DNA of 64,000 nt from Selaginella tamariscina (Eukaryota > Streptophyta > Lycopodiopsida > Selaginellales > Selaginellaceae), in the NCBI GenBank assembly GCA_003024785.1, contig PUQB01000734.1, positions 1 through 64,000 on the forward strand, in the 5' to 3' direction. Under the pieces are notes generated by a model. That model made no database searches. It was not told the DNA's origin and saw only the letters and a list, made by a program, of their open reading frames with translations. Below, one piece after another: positions 24,786 to 36,460 of this stretch; position 1 is the first letter of the stretch; each line of letters starts with the position of its first letter. The translations under genes were made by a program, and so were the position numbers.

Positions 24786-25024
24786 GATACATGAAAATGG
24801 GAATATAAAATAAATTACTAATTAATATTTAAGTTTTATTTATTATTTAATTATTTAATAAATATGTAATTAAGCCTTAAATATTAATTAATTATTAAAT
24901 TAATCCTTCATTAACCTTACTTAGTAAAGAATATTCGTATTATTCTTCATTGTAAAAATATTTTACAATAATTAAAAAAATATCAAACATATATTACAAC
25001 TAAAATCATTTCCTTATTAACATG

Positions 25025-26173
25025 TTAATTTATTTGTAATTGCTTTCTCCTTAACCATATAGAGAAAATTAATTTCTTCATCTTATCTAAGTCATCACTC
25101 TCCAGATTAATTAATTCATTTTGGACAATATCTTTATGTTGTTGCCACTACCTAACACTCTCACGAATGCAGTTAGGAGTTGCCATCCTTATTAATACAT
25201 AAGCTGTGATAATAACAGGTCCTTGAGTGCATAAAGTTTTATTTAAAAAATGACGTTCCTTAATAATAATATTGTAGAGCGCCCGATTGCTCTCATTTAA
25301 TTTATAAAATTCAAAATCACGAGAAAGAAAAGCATCATGGTATGTTTTATATGGTGGATATTGCATAAAAGTTTTTAAGATTCTTTTTTCTGAGGCACAT
25401 ATCTAAGCAGTTTACTAGTTCATCCATGGTATTAATATAAGAATATGAGTTGAAAGTGATTGAATGAATACAAGCAATGTTTTGGTTAAGCACAGCCTTT
25501 TGAGGAGAGTTGTCTACCACTAAGATATGTGCGTTTTTCATTATTCTTAACTTATTGATCTCCCAATGAAGCCCAATTAATCTTTCATTCTTAAAGAAGT
25601 ATGGCTTATTTTTCTTTCTTACATCGTAGAATTCGAGAGGTTTATAACATATTCGCTAGTCAAAAATCTAATATTTATGAATCACCTTTTCTGCAACACT
25701 ACAATGTTTGTTAAGTAAATTCAGCAGCGGTGTTAAATTGTGAAACTGCATGTATAATCAAATCCCCACAAAGCACCCATCTCCTTAATCTTTTAAAAGA
25801 GGTCGAACAAAAAATGATATCATGTTGAAATTTACCATGACAATCAAAAATTAAAATATAGTATTAATATTTTATACAATGTATTATACCATGGTTAGAC
25901 TGCTAAAATTTTATTTGACACCAAAAAATTCTCTATTTGATTCTATTTTTGTACATCATCCTTACAAGATTCAGATATTGGAAGAATTTGTTTAAGAACT
26001 AAAGGCAATAAAAATGGTGATGCAAAAACTAAAAGAGTTAAAGATGGTAGTTTAATAACCTTAGCAATAAATTCCTTTTGTAACTTGTCAAGACAAGTGG
26101 TCCTCATAGTGACGATGTTTTGAGCTGCATTGTACATTTCTTGCATGAACTCTATCATTCTAACATGTGACAC
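25025..26173 (-). pseudogene. FCP1-like HAD phosphatase gene, type II copy E
   Basis: The minus-strand reading starts near MIEFMQEM (about 26161) and ends at a stop at 25025-25027. The C-terminal HAD motif ILVVDNSPQKAVLNQNIACI (25541-25347 reading frame) fits the FCP1/CTD-phosphatase signature, where the DNSP/DDSP aspartates help bind the metal. The N-terminal catalytic part is badly eroded around 25600-25900. The N-terminus retains about 30 residues (MRTTCLDKLQKEFIAKV) that copy F has lost. Frameshifts make it a pseudogene. Confidence 0.65.
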
Positions 26174-26430
26174 AAGTAATTTTTGCTATAGTACCCCTCT
26201 CTTATCTCATGCCACTATTGAGAATCCTTGTCCTCAACTATTTGATTACATCTGTAAAATGATTATTAGTTGGCCTTATAATTACCAAGGTATATTATTT
26301 ACATTGTTAATGTGTGACCCATGTATGAACTAAAAGCTTCATTAGTCCTTGAGAATTTATTTTATGTACAAATATACACGAAATATATAAAAATGTCTTA
26401 TGTTATGCTCATTTACAACTATATGTCACT

Positions 26431-28390
26431 CTAACAACTCATTAACATTTCATCTTCACTGTTACCTTCTAAGCCAAGCAAAGAAGGTTTTAACCACTTA
26501 AGAGATCGTTCAACATCTTCGGTTTCTTTAGTTGATGTTTCCATGATCAGTGGAGTAACTGAATGTTTTGTGCTCTTTGAGATAACTTCCGGTGTGATAT
26601 TTGCTTACTTGCCGATGTATCATGAACATTTGAAACAATTTCTTGTAGGTAGTAATGTTACTCCATAAAGTCTTTAAATCCGACAGCAAACATCTGTAAG
26701 GCTTGTCATGATTTGTAGCGTTCTCTTTTATCAAGTTCAACTTGGTTCTCCTCTGCTAAAGAATTGCCATAAGAGAAGGCATTATGGTGATGTTTTTTCT
26801 TTCTCGCATTGGCATGCAATAAATTCTTGTCCAAATTTTCCAATGCCTTGAGATATAAAGGAAAGGTGGGGATGCTGTTGTCATCTATAATTTACCATCA
26901 ACCATCAAATCAATTAACACATCAATCTTCTCCACTATTGTTCCGTTCAGAAGCTTTAACCATGTGTTCTTCTTTCTCGCGTTGTCTACATCCTTCGTAG
27001 GTTGAATAGACTTAGCCTTAGGTGTCTTAATGGGTTTCTTTACAAAATTCTCCGAAGGGCTCCTCTTCACTTATCTACTTCTTTTTTAGTGTTCTTTTTG
27101 TAAAAGATTCCATGATTCCCACCTATTTGGTGAAGACTTTATCCTCGAGGCAAGAAATTAGCATCATTAGGAAGGATGTTTCTTTTTCGCCCACATGGGC
27201 AAAATCAACTACTGCAATTTCTTTGGCTCTCTACACATGGATTAATTAAAAGATTATTATTCTGGTGGGATAAATCCCGCCAAGAATTTTTCTTACCCGG
27301 TATTATAATGTAGTACTTTATTGGCTTTTTACACTCCATCTGGATCTTCGTGATTTGTTCTAGTGTTGTCACCCACACTATCTCAGTCCCTTTCTTTCTT
27401 TCACAAAATGACATTATGTGAAACAATGTACAAATTGTCGTCATTCATTTTCTTCATGAGCTCATCTACACATTCCTGTAGTTGAAGTTGAGGTTAATGT
27501 TACAATACTTAACCCTACACTCATAAATCTTGTCATCCAACATCATTTCCTTGTGGCTTATCGTAGCATGGGATGGCAATGATGTAGCTGATAGAATGAC
27601 ATAAGACTTTCTTTTACAGTCAGAATCAAGATATGTGAATCCCGATTGTAGATGTTCTAGTGTTCTTGACACATTCTTCTTCCAATTGTTTACCCATTGA
27701 ACAAACATATCATTACGATAATGTTCAATTTGCTTGGGAATCTTCAAAGACTGCCTCTGAAGATTCCCAAGCAAATTGAACGTTATCAGTAAAGAACTTG
27801 GGACTAAGTTACCCCCTCAATCTTCCTAATAATGTTGTTCTGTTCTTCATCAATAAGAGTTAGAACGATTGCTTCATTCATGAATCTTCTATAATGTGAA
27901 GAGTGAAACACCTACTTGATGGGTATTCAGATCCTTAAAGAAGACATCTAGCTGAATCCCCTTCATAAATGGGTTTTCGTTTAATTGAAGAAAAATTCGA
28001 TGGTCGACATCATTAGTGAAAACGTGAACATCGTAATCAACGAGCTGACACAACACCCAAGGTTCAAGTTGTATCTGGCCTCCTCCGGATCTAAGAACGT
28101 TACATTAAATGAAACAAGATATATGAAACAAGAGCATCGTTCAATCTCCATTTGTAGCTTACTCTCGAATGCTTGACTATTGAATTTACTTTCCATTGTT
28201 TTGTTTCTCCACATGATGTGACAGAGATTAATTTGATAACAATTATGGTTGATCCAATGTGCTTCCTGTTTATTTTAAAATATGGCCAAGTCAATTCCAA
28301 ATTCCCCCTACCCATTTCATCTCCTCCTCTTGTTTTAATGTCACCTCAATGCCACATGTGAATATAAAAATCATACATGAACATTACAAG
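26431..28390 (-). pseudogene. ParB-like gene, type II copy E (domain partly deleted)
   Basis: The order matches copy F: MGRGNLELTWPYFKIN near 28315, SNVTFLDPEEA near 28130, then HKEMMLDDKIYECRVKYC (27774-27466). In this copy the reading passes from KYYII straight to the intron donor, so the GQHT motif of the ParB/sulfiredoxin-like domain is deleted. The following intron (about 27227-27291) has a nearly perfect short dyad at 27264-27281. The C-terminal part is read in pieces to a stop at 26431-26433. Many indels are present. Confidence 0.65.
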
Positions 28391-28435
28391 ATTTATAAAT
28401 ATTTTTCTTTGAAGTGGTCAAACTAATTAGATGAT

Positions 28436-29290
28436 GAGATTAATCCTGCCAGTACCGATTAGAAGAGTAATCGTCTTGGCTGGATTAATCTCGCCATGCC
28501 CAAAAAGTGGGGGAATTATAATATACAAATAAACATGTACATATAAGTAAAGGTGTGTGTGTGAGAGAGAGATAAAAAACTTATATATACTAATACACTA
28601 GTACATTCATATACACCCTTCATTGTTTCAGAGAGAAGTGAGTAGGATTAAGTGTCCAAAGCTCACATTTATGATAGTGCAAAAAACACACATCATTCAG
28701 TTCTAACACTACCACAAATGTGAACTTTGGACAGTTTTACAGGTTTTATTGACTTTCACTCAAAATATTATAATAAGATTATAAAAGTAATAAGAAGAGA
28801 TAAAGAACTTCTATATACTTATACATAGGTACATTCACATACAGGGTGGCGAGATTAATCCCGCCACCCTTCTCCATATCGAAGAGAAGTTGGCATGATT
28901 AATTTCACCCACCATTCTAAGAGGCAAGGAAGGGTGGCAGGATTAATCCTGCCACCACAACCATACCTCCTAGAAAAAGAGAGTTATATGTACAGATACA
29001 CATGCACATATAAATACACGTGTGAGTGAGAAAAAGATAAAGAACTTATATATACTAATATGCATGTACATTCACATACAGTGTGGCAGGATTAATCTCA
29101 CCACCCTTCTCCATCTTAGAGAGTGGTGGAAAAGGGTGGCAGGATTAATTTAGCCACCCTTCTAGGAAGCAAGGAAGGGACGGCAAGATTAAGTCCGGCC
29201 ACCCTTTTAGGAGGCAGGGAAAGGGTGGCAAGATTAATCTCGCCCACCAAGTAAAGAAGGGGTGGCAGGATTAATCCCGTCACCACTTCC
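28436..29290. repeat. Palindrome array E
   Basis: About 12 dyads of the same family lie just upstream of the type II E gene, more worn than in other arrays. A perfect 24-bp palindrome at 28933-28956 has GGCAGG...CCTGCC in place of GGCGGG...CCCGCC, with both arms changed. 28845-28868 is one base short of perfect. The dyads alternate with TG/GA-rich spacers and copies of 'aggaggcaagga'. Confidence 0.8.
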
Positions 29291-29299
29291 TTACCTTAA

Positions 29300-29725
29300 G
29301 CATGTGTATGTCTGACAAAAAGAGAAATATAAAGAACTTACAAAATACAAATAAACATGTATATATACATACAGTTGTGCGTATGTGTGAAAAAGAGAGA
29401 TAAAGAAATTACATATATACAAATACACATATACATATACATTCAAGAGTGTGTGTTTGAGAGAGAGATAAAGTAATTATATACATACAAATACACAGGT
29501 ACATACACATACAATTTATATGTGTGTGTAAGAAATAAATAAATAAATTATATTATACAAATATACACATATATATGTATATGTATATATAGGAGTGTGT
29601 GTGTGTGCAAGATATAGATAAATAAAATATAGTATACAAATACACACACACATATATATGTATATGTATATACAGGTGTGTGCAAGTGATAAATAAATAA
29701 ATCATAATCATATACACACACATAT
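29300..29725. repeat. TG/GA minisatellite upstream of array E
   Basis: The unit resembles gtgtgtgagagagataaa followed by an AT-rich part and acatatacatata, repeated roughly every 65-90 bp. The same unit lies upstream of arrays F and G. No gene is present; reading frames through it are cysteine/valine/tyrosine-rich artefacts. Confidence 0.75.
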
Positions 29726-29751
29726 ATGCACGTTGTAACTAAAGTGGGCAT
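29726..29751 (-). repeat. Shared 3' terminal motif, type II copy F
   Basis: This is the inverted 26-bp motif with one change (AAAGTGGGCAT). It directly abuts the minisatellite that belongs to copy E, so F and E are in head-to-tail order. Confidence 0.75.
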
Positions 29752-29965
29752 GATACGTGAAAATGGGAATATAAAATAAATTACTAATTAATACTTAAGT
29801 TTTAATTATTAATTAATTATTAATTAATTATATTAATATGTAATTAAGCCTTAAATATTAATTAATTAACAAATTAATCCTTTAATAACCTTACTTAGTA
29901 AGGAATATTCCTAAAATATCTTAAATATTCATATTATTCTTTGTTCTAAAAATAATTCACAACAA

Positions 29966-31202
29966 TTAAAAAATACTATCAAACATAATTACAAATGAAA
30001 TCATTTCCTTATCAACATGTTCATTTTTTATAAATACTTTCTTACTAACCATACAGAGAAATCTCCTCATTTTGTCTAAATCATCACTCTCCGAATTAAT
30101 CAAATCATTTTGGTCAATATCTTGATGTTGTTGCCACCACCTAACACTCTTACGAATGCAGTTAGGAGTTGCCATCCTTGTTAATACATAAGATGTGATA
30201 AGACCAGGTCTGCATAAAGGCTCATCTAAAAATTGACGTTCCTTAAGAATAATATTGTAAAGCGCCCGGTTACTATCCTTCATTTTATAAAACTCAAAAT
30301 CACGAGAAAGAAAACGTCTGGAAATGTTTGATACGGTGGATACTGCTCACAAAATTTTCGAGATTCTTCTTTCTAAGGCACGTATCTAAGTAGTTCACTA
30401 GCTCATCCATGGTATTGGTATCAGAATATGGGTCGAAAGTGATTGGATGAATACAAGCAATGTTTTGGTTAAGCATAGCCTTCTGAGGAGAGTCGTCTAC
30501 CACTAAGATATGTGCGTTCTTCATTATCCTTAACTGATTGATCTCCCCATGAAGCCCAATAAATCTTTCATTCTTGAAGAAGTATGGCTTGCATTCCTTT
30601 TCCTATATTGTGAAATTCGAGAGGTTTATAACATATTCGCTGGTCAAAAATCCAATCTTTACGAATCACCTCTTCTGCAACACTACAATGTTTCCTAAGC
30701 AAATTCAGCAGCGGTGTCAAGTTGTGAATCTGCATGCATGACCAAATCCCCACAAGTGCACCCATCTCCTTAAGCTTTTGAAAGAGACGGTTCAACCCTG
30801 GACGAAAAATAATATCATATCGAAATTTACCATGACAAGGAATGAAATCTCCTTGTTTGATTTCTTTTTTCCTATCCTCGGGCCTTTGTCGATGAAGCAG
30901 AACACCATTGACATCCAACAACACAATATGGCCATGGGTAACATGGGGTAGTGTTGCCTCTTGAATGCTTTGCAACTCACTTGTTTGCTCCCTTTCACAT
31001 TTATCTGTTGACACTATATCGTTGCCTATCCCTTTATCATTTAATTGTACATCATCCTTATAAGATTCAGATATTGCAGGTGCTGAAGAAAGTGATTTAG
31101 GAACTGAAGCTAATAAAAATGATGATGAAAAAACGGAAGTGGTCCCCATGTAACGATGTTTTGAGCTGCATTATTATCCATTTCCTGCATGAACTCTGTC
31201 AT
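29966..31202 (-). pseudogene. FCP1-like HAD phosphatase gene, type II copy F
   Basis: The longest part (31149-30568) contains HAD motif I as VLLDVNGVLL (Asp79, Asn81 of that frame), then IIFRPGLNRLFQKL, a motif II-like GIWSCMQIHNL, and further on ILVVDDSPQKAMLNQNIAC. This order fits the NLI-interacting-factor/FCP1 group of HAD phosphatases, which remove phosphate from Ser/Thr in proteins such as the RNA polymerase II tail. Motif I is normally DxDx; here the second Asp is Asn, and copy G has the same change. One extra base near 30600 separates the two halves. An upstream start MTEFMQEM at 31202 is out of frame because of a deletion near 31155. The last part ends at 29966. It lies 265 bp downstream of the ParB-like gene, in the same direction. 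Confidence 0.75.
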
Positions 31203-31467
31203 TCTGACATGTGGCACAAGAAATTTTCGCCAAACCCCTCTCTTACCTTATGGCAATGCTGAAAATCCATGTTCTCAACTATTTCATTACATTTGCAAAA
31301 TGATAGTTAGTTGGCCTTATACTTATCAAGGTATATTATTTACCTTGTTAATGTGTGACCCATGTTTGAACTAAAAGCTTCATTAATCCTTGAAAATTTA
31401 TTTTCTGTACAAATATGAAATATACAAAAATGCCTTATGTTACACTCATTTACAAGTATTCGTCACT

Positions 31468-33604
31468 CTAAGCATTCAATAAAAATTGTTCTTCGCTATT
31501 ACCTTCTGAGTGAAAAGAAGAAGGTCTAAGCCGCTTGTGAGATGGTTCATGATCTTCCGTATTTTCTGTTGATGTTTCCATATGTGAATGTTCTGTACTC
31601 CTCGACATAACTTCCGGTCCAATTTTTGATTGAAGTTCGTCCTAAGACTCCGACATTGAACCAGATTCGTCTTCAGAGCTATCGCACTTCTCAGGAGGGA
31701 ACTTTCTCAAATACTCCTTTATGGATTCGTTGGGGTACTCAGTTGAGAACCTATCTATCCACTTGTTCATCCTCAACCATGGTCTTATCCTTTTCAACGG
31801 CAACACACATGTATGCCGAAGGTAACACTCCTTCAAGACAGACCCCCTAGTGCAGTAGTCAAAAACCCATGCATCACTGTGAGGACCCCTGATCAAGTTG
31901 ACGATGCTCCGTGCCGCTTGACTTGTAATGTTTGGATAACGGACATTGCTGAATACGTCCGTCTCACCTATCAGTGTATCGGATGGAGGTTCAGGCCTGT
32001 TGGAATGCAAACAGATGCCTGGCAAGAATCAACATCATTAGAAAGGATGTTTCCTTCCCGCCCACCTGGGCAAAATCAACTGCTGCAATTTCTTCAACTC
32101 TCTGAAAAAAAAGACAGATTAATATACCGGCGAAATAAATCCCGCCCAGACAATTTGCTTACCCGGTAGTTCGCAGATTGTGTATTTCCTGCAGTAGCTC
32201 TTTGTGGTCGCTCAAGAGATTCCCACACGAATCGCGTGTGTTTAAACTTCTCCCATATTTTGCTGTTGTAGTGGTTGGTGTCGGCAGCGTCCCATTCCGC
32301 CGATAACTTATGGTATTGCTCGATTGTGAGATTCGGCTTAGCTAAAAACGCCGATCTTTTTGTCAGCTTCTCACGGGTATGCTCGGAAAGTTTTGTTGCC
32401 ATCGTTCCTTTGTTGTGTTCATCGAGAAGTCGTTGGGCTGCCGTTATTGTGTGCTGGCCACTAATGATGTAGTACTTGATAGATTTTCTATTCTCCGTCT
32501 GAATCTTCATGAGTTGTTCTGGTGTTGTGATCCAGACTTTGTCAGCGCCCTTCCTTCTTTCATAGTATGGACACAAAACAGCATTATGTGGAACGGTATA
32601 AGAATTGTCGTCCTTCATCTTCTTCATGAGCTCAGCTACACGTTCCTGGTTGAGTGGCCTGTAATTGAAGTTTGAGTTGACGCTGCAATATTTAACCCTA
32701 CAAGGATAAATCTTTTCATCCAACATCATTTCCTTGTGACTTATTGCAGCATGAGATGCCACAGGTGCAGCTGACAAAACGATTGATGATTTTCTTTTGC
32801 GATCCGAATCAACATGTGTGATCCCGACTGCAGCTGTTCTAGTGTTCTCGGCACTCTTCCAGCTCCCGAAGCTTCCTAAGCAAATTGAACGTGATCTGTA
32901 GAGAACCTAGACCAAGCCACCTCTCAATCTCCCTTATGATGTCGTTGTGTTCTTCTTCAATGTGAAGAGGGACGATTGCTCCACTTGTGGATGTTCTATA
33001 TTGTGAAGTAATCTCTGCTGAAAATACACCTACTCGATGAGTCTGAAGATCTTCAAAGTAGACATCTAATTGGATCCCCTCCATAGATGGGCTTTCGTTG
33101 AGCTGAAGAAGAACTCCACGGTCAACATCATTAGTGAACACGTGAACATCATTATCCACAAGTCGACAACACCACCCGAGATTATTGTTATAACTGGCGA
33201 CCTCTGGATCCGAGAACGTGACATTGGATGGAACAAGGCATATCTGTCGAGAATCGTCCAATCTGGGTTCGCAGCCTGCTTTCGGGTGCTTGACTAGCGA
33301 ATCTACTTTCCATTGTTTTGCTTGTTCATGAGATGTGACAAGGTTAATTTGACAGCAACCATGGTTGCTCCAATGCGCTTCCCATTTATCTTAAAATATG
33401 GCCAAGTTAATTCCAGAATCCCCCTGCCCATCTCTTCTCCTGCTCTCGTCTTCAATGTCACCTCAATTCCACATTTATATACAACAGTATTTAATTCTTC
33501 AAGCACATATCCGAGTATAACAGATTTTATTTTAATTCTTACCCTGAATTTGACGACGACTCCATACTAATCACTGAATCTCCTTATTTGATTAAATCGT
33601 CCTT
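31468..33604 (-). pseudogene. ParB/sulfiredoxin-like domain gene, type II copy F (best copy)
   Basis: The minus-strand exon begins after TTTTGCAG at 33604. Conserved blocks in order are: GRGILELTWPYFKINGKRIG (about 33430); SNVTFSDPEVASYNNNLG (33261-32839); then 32777-32162 with YRPLNQERVAELMKKM and, 65 residues on, YYIISGQHTITAAQRLL. That pairing of an R-x-L/helix block with a G-x-H-x4-AA block is how ParB and sulfiredoxin domains look. The family binds DNA or nucleotides, so the role here is open. A 61-bp intron (32102-32162) follows. After it the gene jumps from FLMMLI to PGICLHSNRPEPPSD, an internal deletion relative to E, G and H. It ends in an acidic Ser-rich tail with a stop at 31468-31470. 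Frameshifts near 33303 and 32835 and a stop near 31640 break it. Confidence 0.7.
32102..32162 (-). other. 61-bp intron carrying a degenerate palindrome
   Basis: The donor GTAAGC and acceptor TTTTTTTTCAG are clear. The intron contains a worn copy of the array dyad (32129-32146, GGCGAAATAAATCCCGCC on the + strand). The same intron in E (27264-27281) and H (about 22208-22226) has one too. Confidence 0.65.
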
Positions 33605-33939
33605 CTGCAAAATAATACACTATGAATACAATTTATATAAAAACGCATAAACACTTGTCTAAACCCGAATATACAAAAATAATACACTGATAAATTCACA
33701 TACACCTGAAAGAAGTGGACAAGATTAACTGTCCGAAGCTAACATTTGTGATAGTGCAAAAAATTGATAACATTTGGTTTTAGAACCACCACAAATGTGA
33801 GCTTTGGACAGTTATACATGGTTTACTGGCTTTTACTCAAAATATTATGATAAGCAAAATTTATGATAAGATGATAAAAGTAAACAAAATGAGATATGCA
33901 ACTTATATATAGTCATAAATATATATATTCACATGGAAG

Positions 33940-35255
33940 GTGCGGCGGGATTTATCTCGCCACATCTTTTATGCCTCCTAAAAGAGTGGGCGGGATTAAT
34001 CTCGCCACCTTTCTGGAGGCCCTGAATGGGTGTGCGACATTAATCCCACCACCTTTCTCGTTCTCAGAGAGAATTGGGCAAGATTTATTTCTCACACCCC
34101 TTCAGGGGCTCCAGAAAGGCGGCGGATTAATCCCGCCCACCATGTAAGGCATGGTGAAATTAATCCCACCACCCTTCTCAGTTCCCTCCATTGGTATTTT
34201 GTAAACCTTCTCCGTCTCAGACAGAGTTAGTCGGGATTGATTCAACATACCAATGAAGGAAAAAAAGAAGGGTGGCGGATTAATCCCGCCACTGGGCATA
34301 GAAGGTTCGGAGAGATTAATCCCGCCGCCCTCTCGTAAATCATGCGCTCACACATATATTGGCTGCGAGATTAATCCCGCGGCATTTTGAACAGGGATGG
34401 GTGGGGGCGGATTAATCCCGCTTATATCCTGCAGAAGTGCCTAAGTGGCGGGATTAATCCCGCCGCCCTCCGCGAAGGGCATGAGCGTGGGGCAAGATTA
34501 ATCCCGCCGTTTGTCCTGCGTGAATTCCCTAGGCGGCGGGATTAATCCCGCCCACCATGTAAGGCATGGTGAAATTAATCCCACCACCCTTCTCAGTTCC
34601 CTCCATTGGTATTTTGTAAACCTTCTCGTCTTAGACAGAGTTAGTCGGGATTGATTCAACATACCAATGGAGAAAAAAAAGAAGGGTGGCGGGATTAATC
34701 CCGCCATCGGGCATAGAAGGCTCGGAGAGATTAATCCCGCCGCCCTCTCGTAAATCATGCGCTCACACATATATATTGGCTGCGGGATTAATCCCGCGGC
34801 ATTTTAAACAGGGATGGGTGGGGCTGGGATTAATCCCGCCGCTTATATCCTGCGGAAGTGCCTGAGTGGCGGATTAATCCCCGCCCTCCGCGAAGGGCAT
34901 GAGCGTGGGGCGGGATTAATCCCGCCGTTCATGTCCTGCGTGAATTCCCTGGGCGGCGGATTAATCCCGCGCCTTACGCGCAGGACATATCATGCAGACT
35001 CTTCGGTTAGCCTTCCGTGCAGGATCTTTCATGCAGGCTCTTCGGTTAGCCTCATGAGCGGCGGGATTAATCCCGCCGCCCATCCCCTGTAAATGCCCTG
35101 CGCGGAATCCGGCGGGATTAATCCCGCCCATTAGGGCCTTCACACAGGCCATTGCCGAGATAAATCCCGCCGCATTCCGCGCAGGGCATGGGTGGGCGGC
35201 GGGATTAATCCCGCCGCCATGGCCCAACCATATAGCGGCGGGATTAATCACCGCT
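33940..35255. repeat. Palindrome array F, the largest
   Basis: About 26 dyads of the GGCGGGATTAATCCCGCC family lie about 340 bp upstream of the type II F gene. Perfect ones include 34447-34464, 34687-34706, 35058-35079 (22 bp) and 35195-35218 (24 bp). Many others lack one base in an arm. Spacers are distinct, for example cgcgaagggcatgagcg and tcctgcgtgaattccct. A higher-order duplication of about 415 bp (34119-34531 and 34532-34951) covers roughly ten dyads each. Confidence 0.9.
34119..34951. repeat. Higher-order tandem duplication inside array F
   Basis: Two units of 413 and 420 bp share the same order of dyads and spacers, including the non-dyad stretch tagtcgggattgattcaaca. Differences are scattered substitutions and single-base indels, several of them inside the dyads. 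Confidence 0.85.
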
Positions 35256-35267
35256 CGAGGGGCTTAG

Positions 35268-36460
35268 CGTGTGTGCGAGAGATAAAATTAATAAATAAAA
35301 AAATTATACAGATAAAACACACACATATATATATGTGTATATATATGTATATATATATGTATGTATGTATGTATGTATAGGAGTGTACGTGTGTGTGCAA
35401 GAGATAGATAAATAAATAAAATTATACAGTACTGGTACACATAATATATGTGTGTATATATGTACATAGGTATATATATGTGTGTATATGTATATCGTGT
35501 GTATGCGTGTGAGCGAAACAAATAAAATCATACAGATAAACAACACACACACACACATATATATACACAGGAGTGTGCGTGTGTGTGCGAAAGATAAAAC
35601 TAATAAATAAATAAAATTATACAGATAAACACACACATATATATGTGTGTATATAGATATATAACCCATAGAGAAAGAAGAGAGTCTGTGAATATATAAG
35701 CATATATATAAACTAGTGTTGTATACTATTTGTTAATATGCATTGATTATATTATATATATATATATGTAAAGCAGTGTGCGTGTGTGTGGGAGAGATAG
35801 ATCAATAAAAAAAATTATTTAAATACTGGTACACATAATATATGTATGTATATATGTATATAGGTATATATATATGTGTATATGTATATTGTGTGTATGC
35901 GTGTGTGAGCGAAACAAATAAAATCATACAGATAAACAAACACAACACACACATATATACACAGGAGTGTGCGTGTGTGTGCGAGAGATAAAACTAATAA
36001 ATAAATAAAATTATACAGATAAACACACACATATATATGTGTGTATATAGATATATAACCCATATGAATATATAAGCATATATATAAACTAGTGTTGTAT
36101 ACTATTTGTTAATATGCATTGATTATATTTATATATATATATATATATATGTAAAGCAGTGTGCGTGTGTGTGGGAGAGATAGATCAATAAAAAAAATTA
36201 TAGATACTGGTACACATAATATATGTATGTATATATGTATATAGGTATATATATATTGTGTATATGTATATCGTGTGTATGCGTGTGTGAGCGAAACAAA
36301 TAAAATCATACAGATAAACAAACACACACCCACACACACATATATATACACAGGAGTGTGCGTGTGTGTGCGAGAGATAGATCAATAAATAAAATTATAC
36401 ACACTCCTATACATATATACATACATACATATACACACACACACACACACACAGATCTCA
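35268..36460. repeat. 383-bp satellite made of TG/TA-rich minisatellite
   Basis: Three tandem units begin near 35377, 35768 and 36151 (383-391 bp apart). Each contains gtgcgagagataaa words, a ctggtacacataatatatg block and long TA/TG runs. No gene is seen. It lies upstream of array F on the gene's strand, in the place that matches the minisatellites of E and G. Confidence 0.8.
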
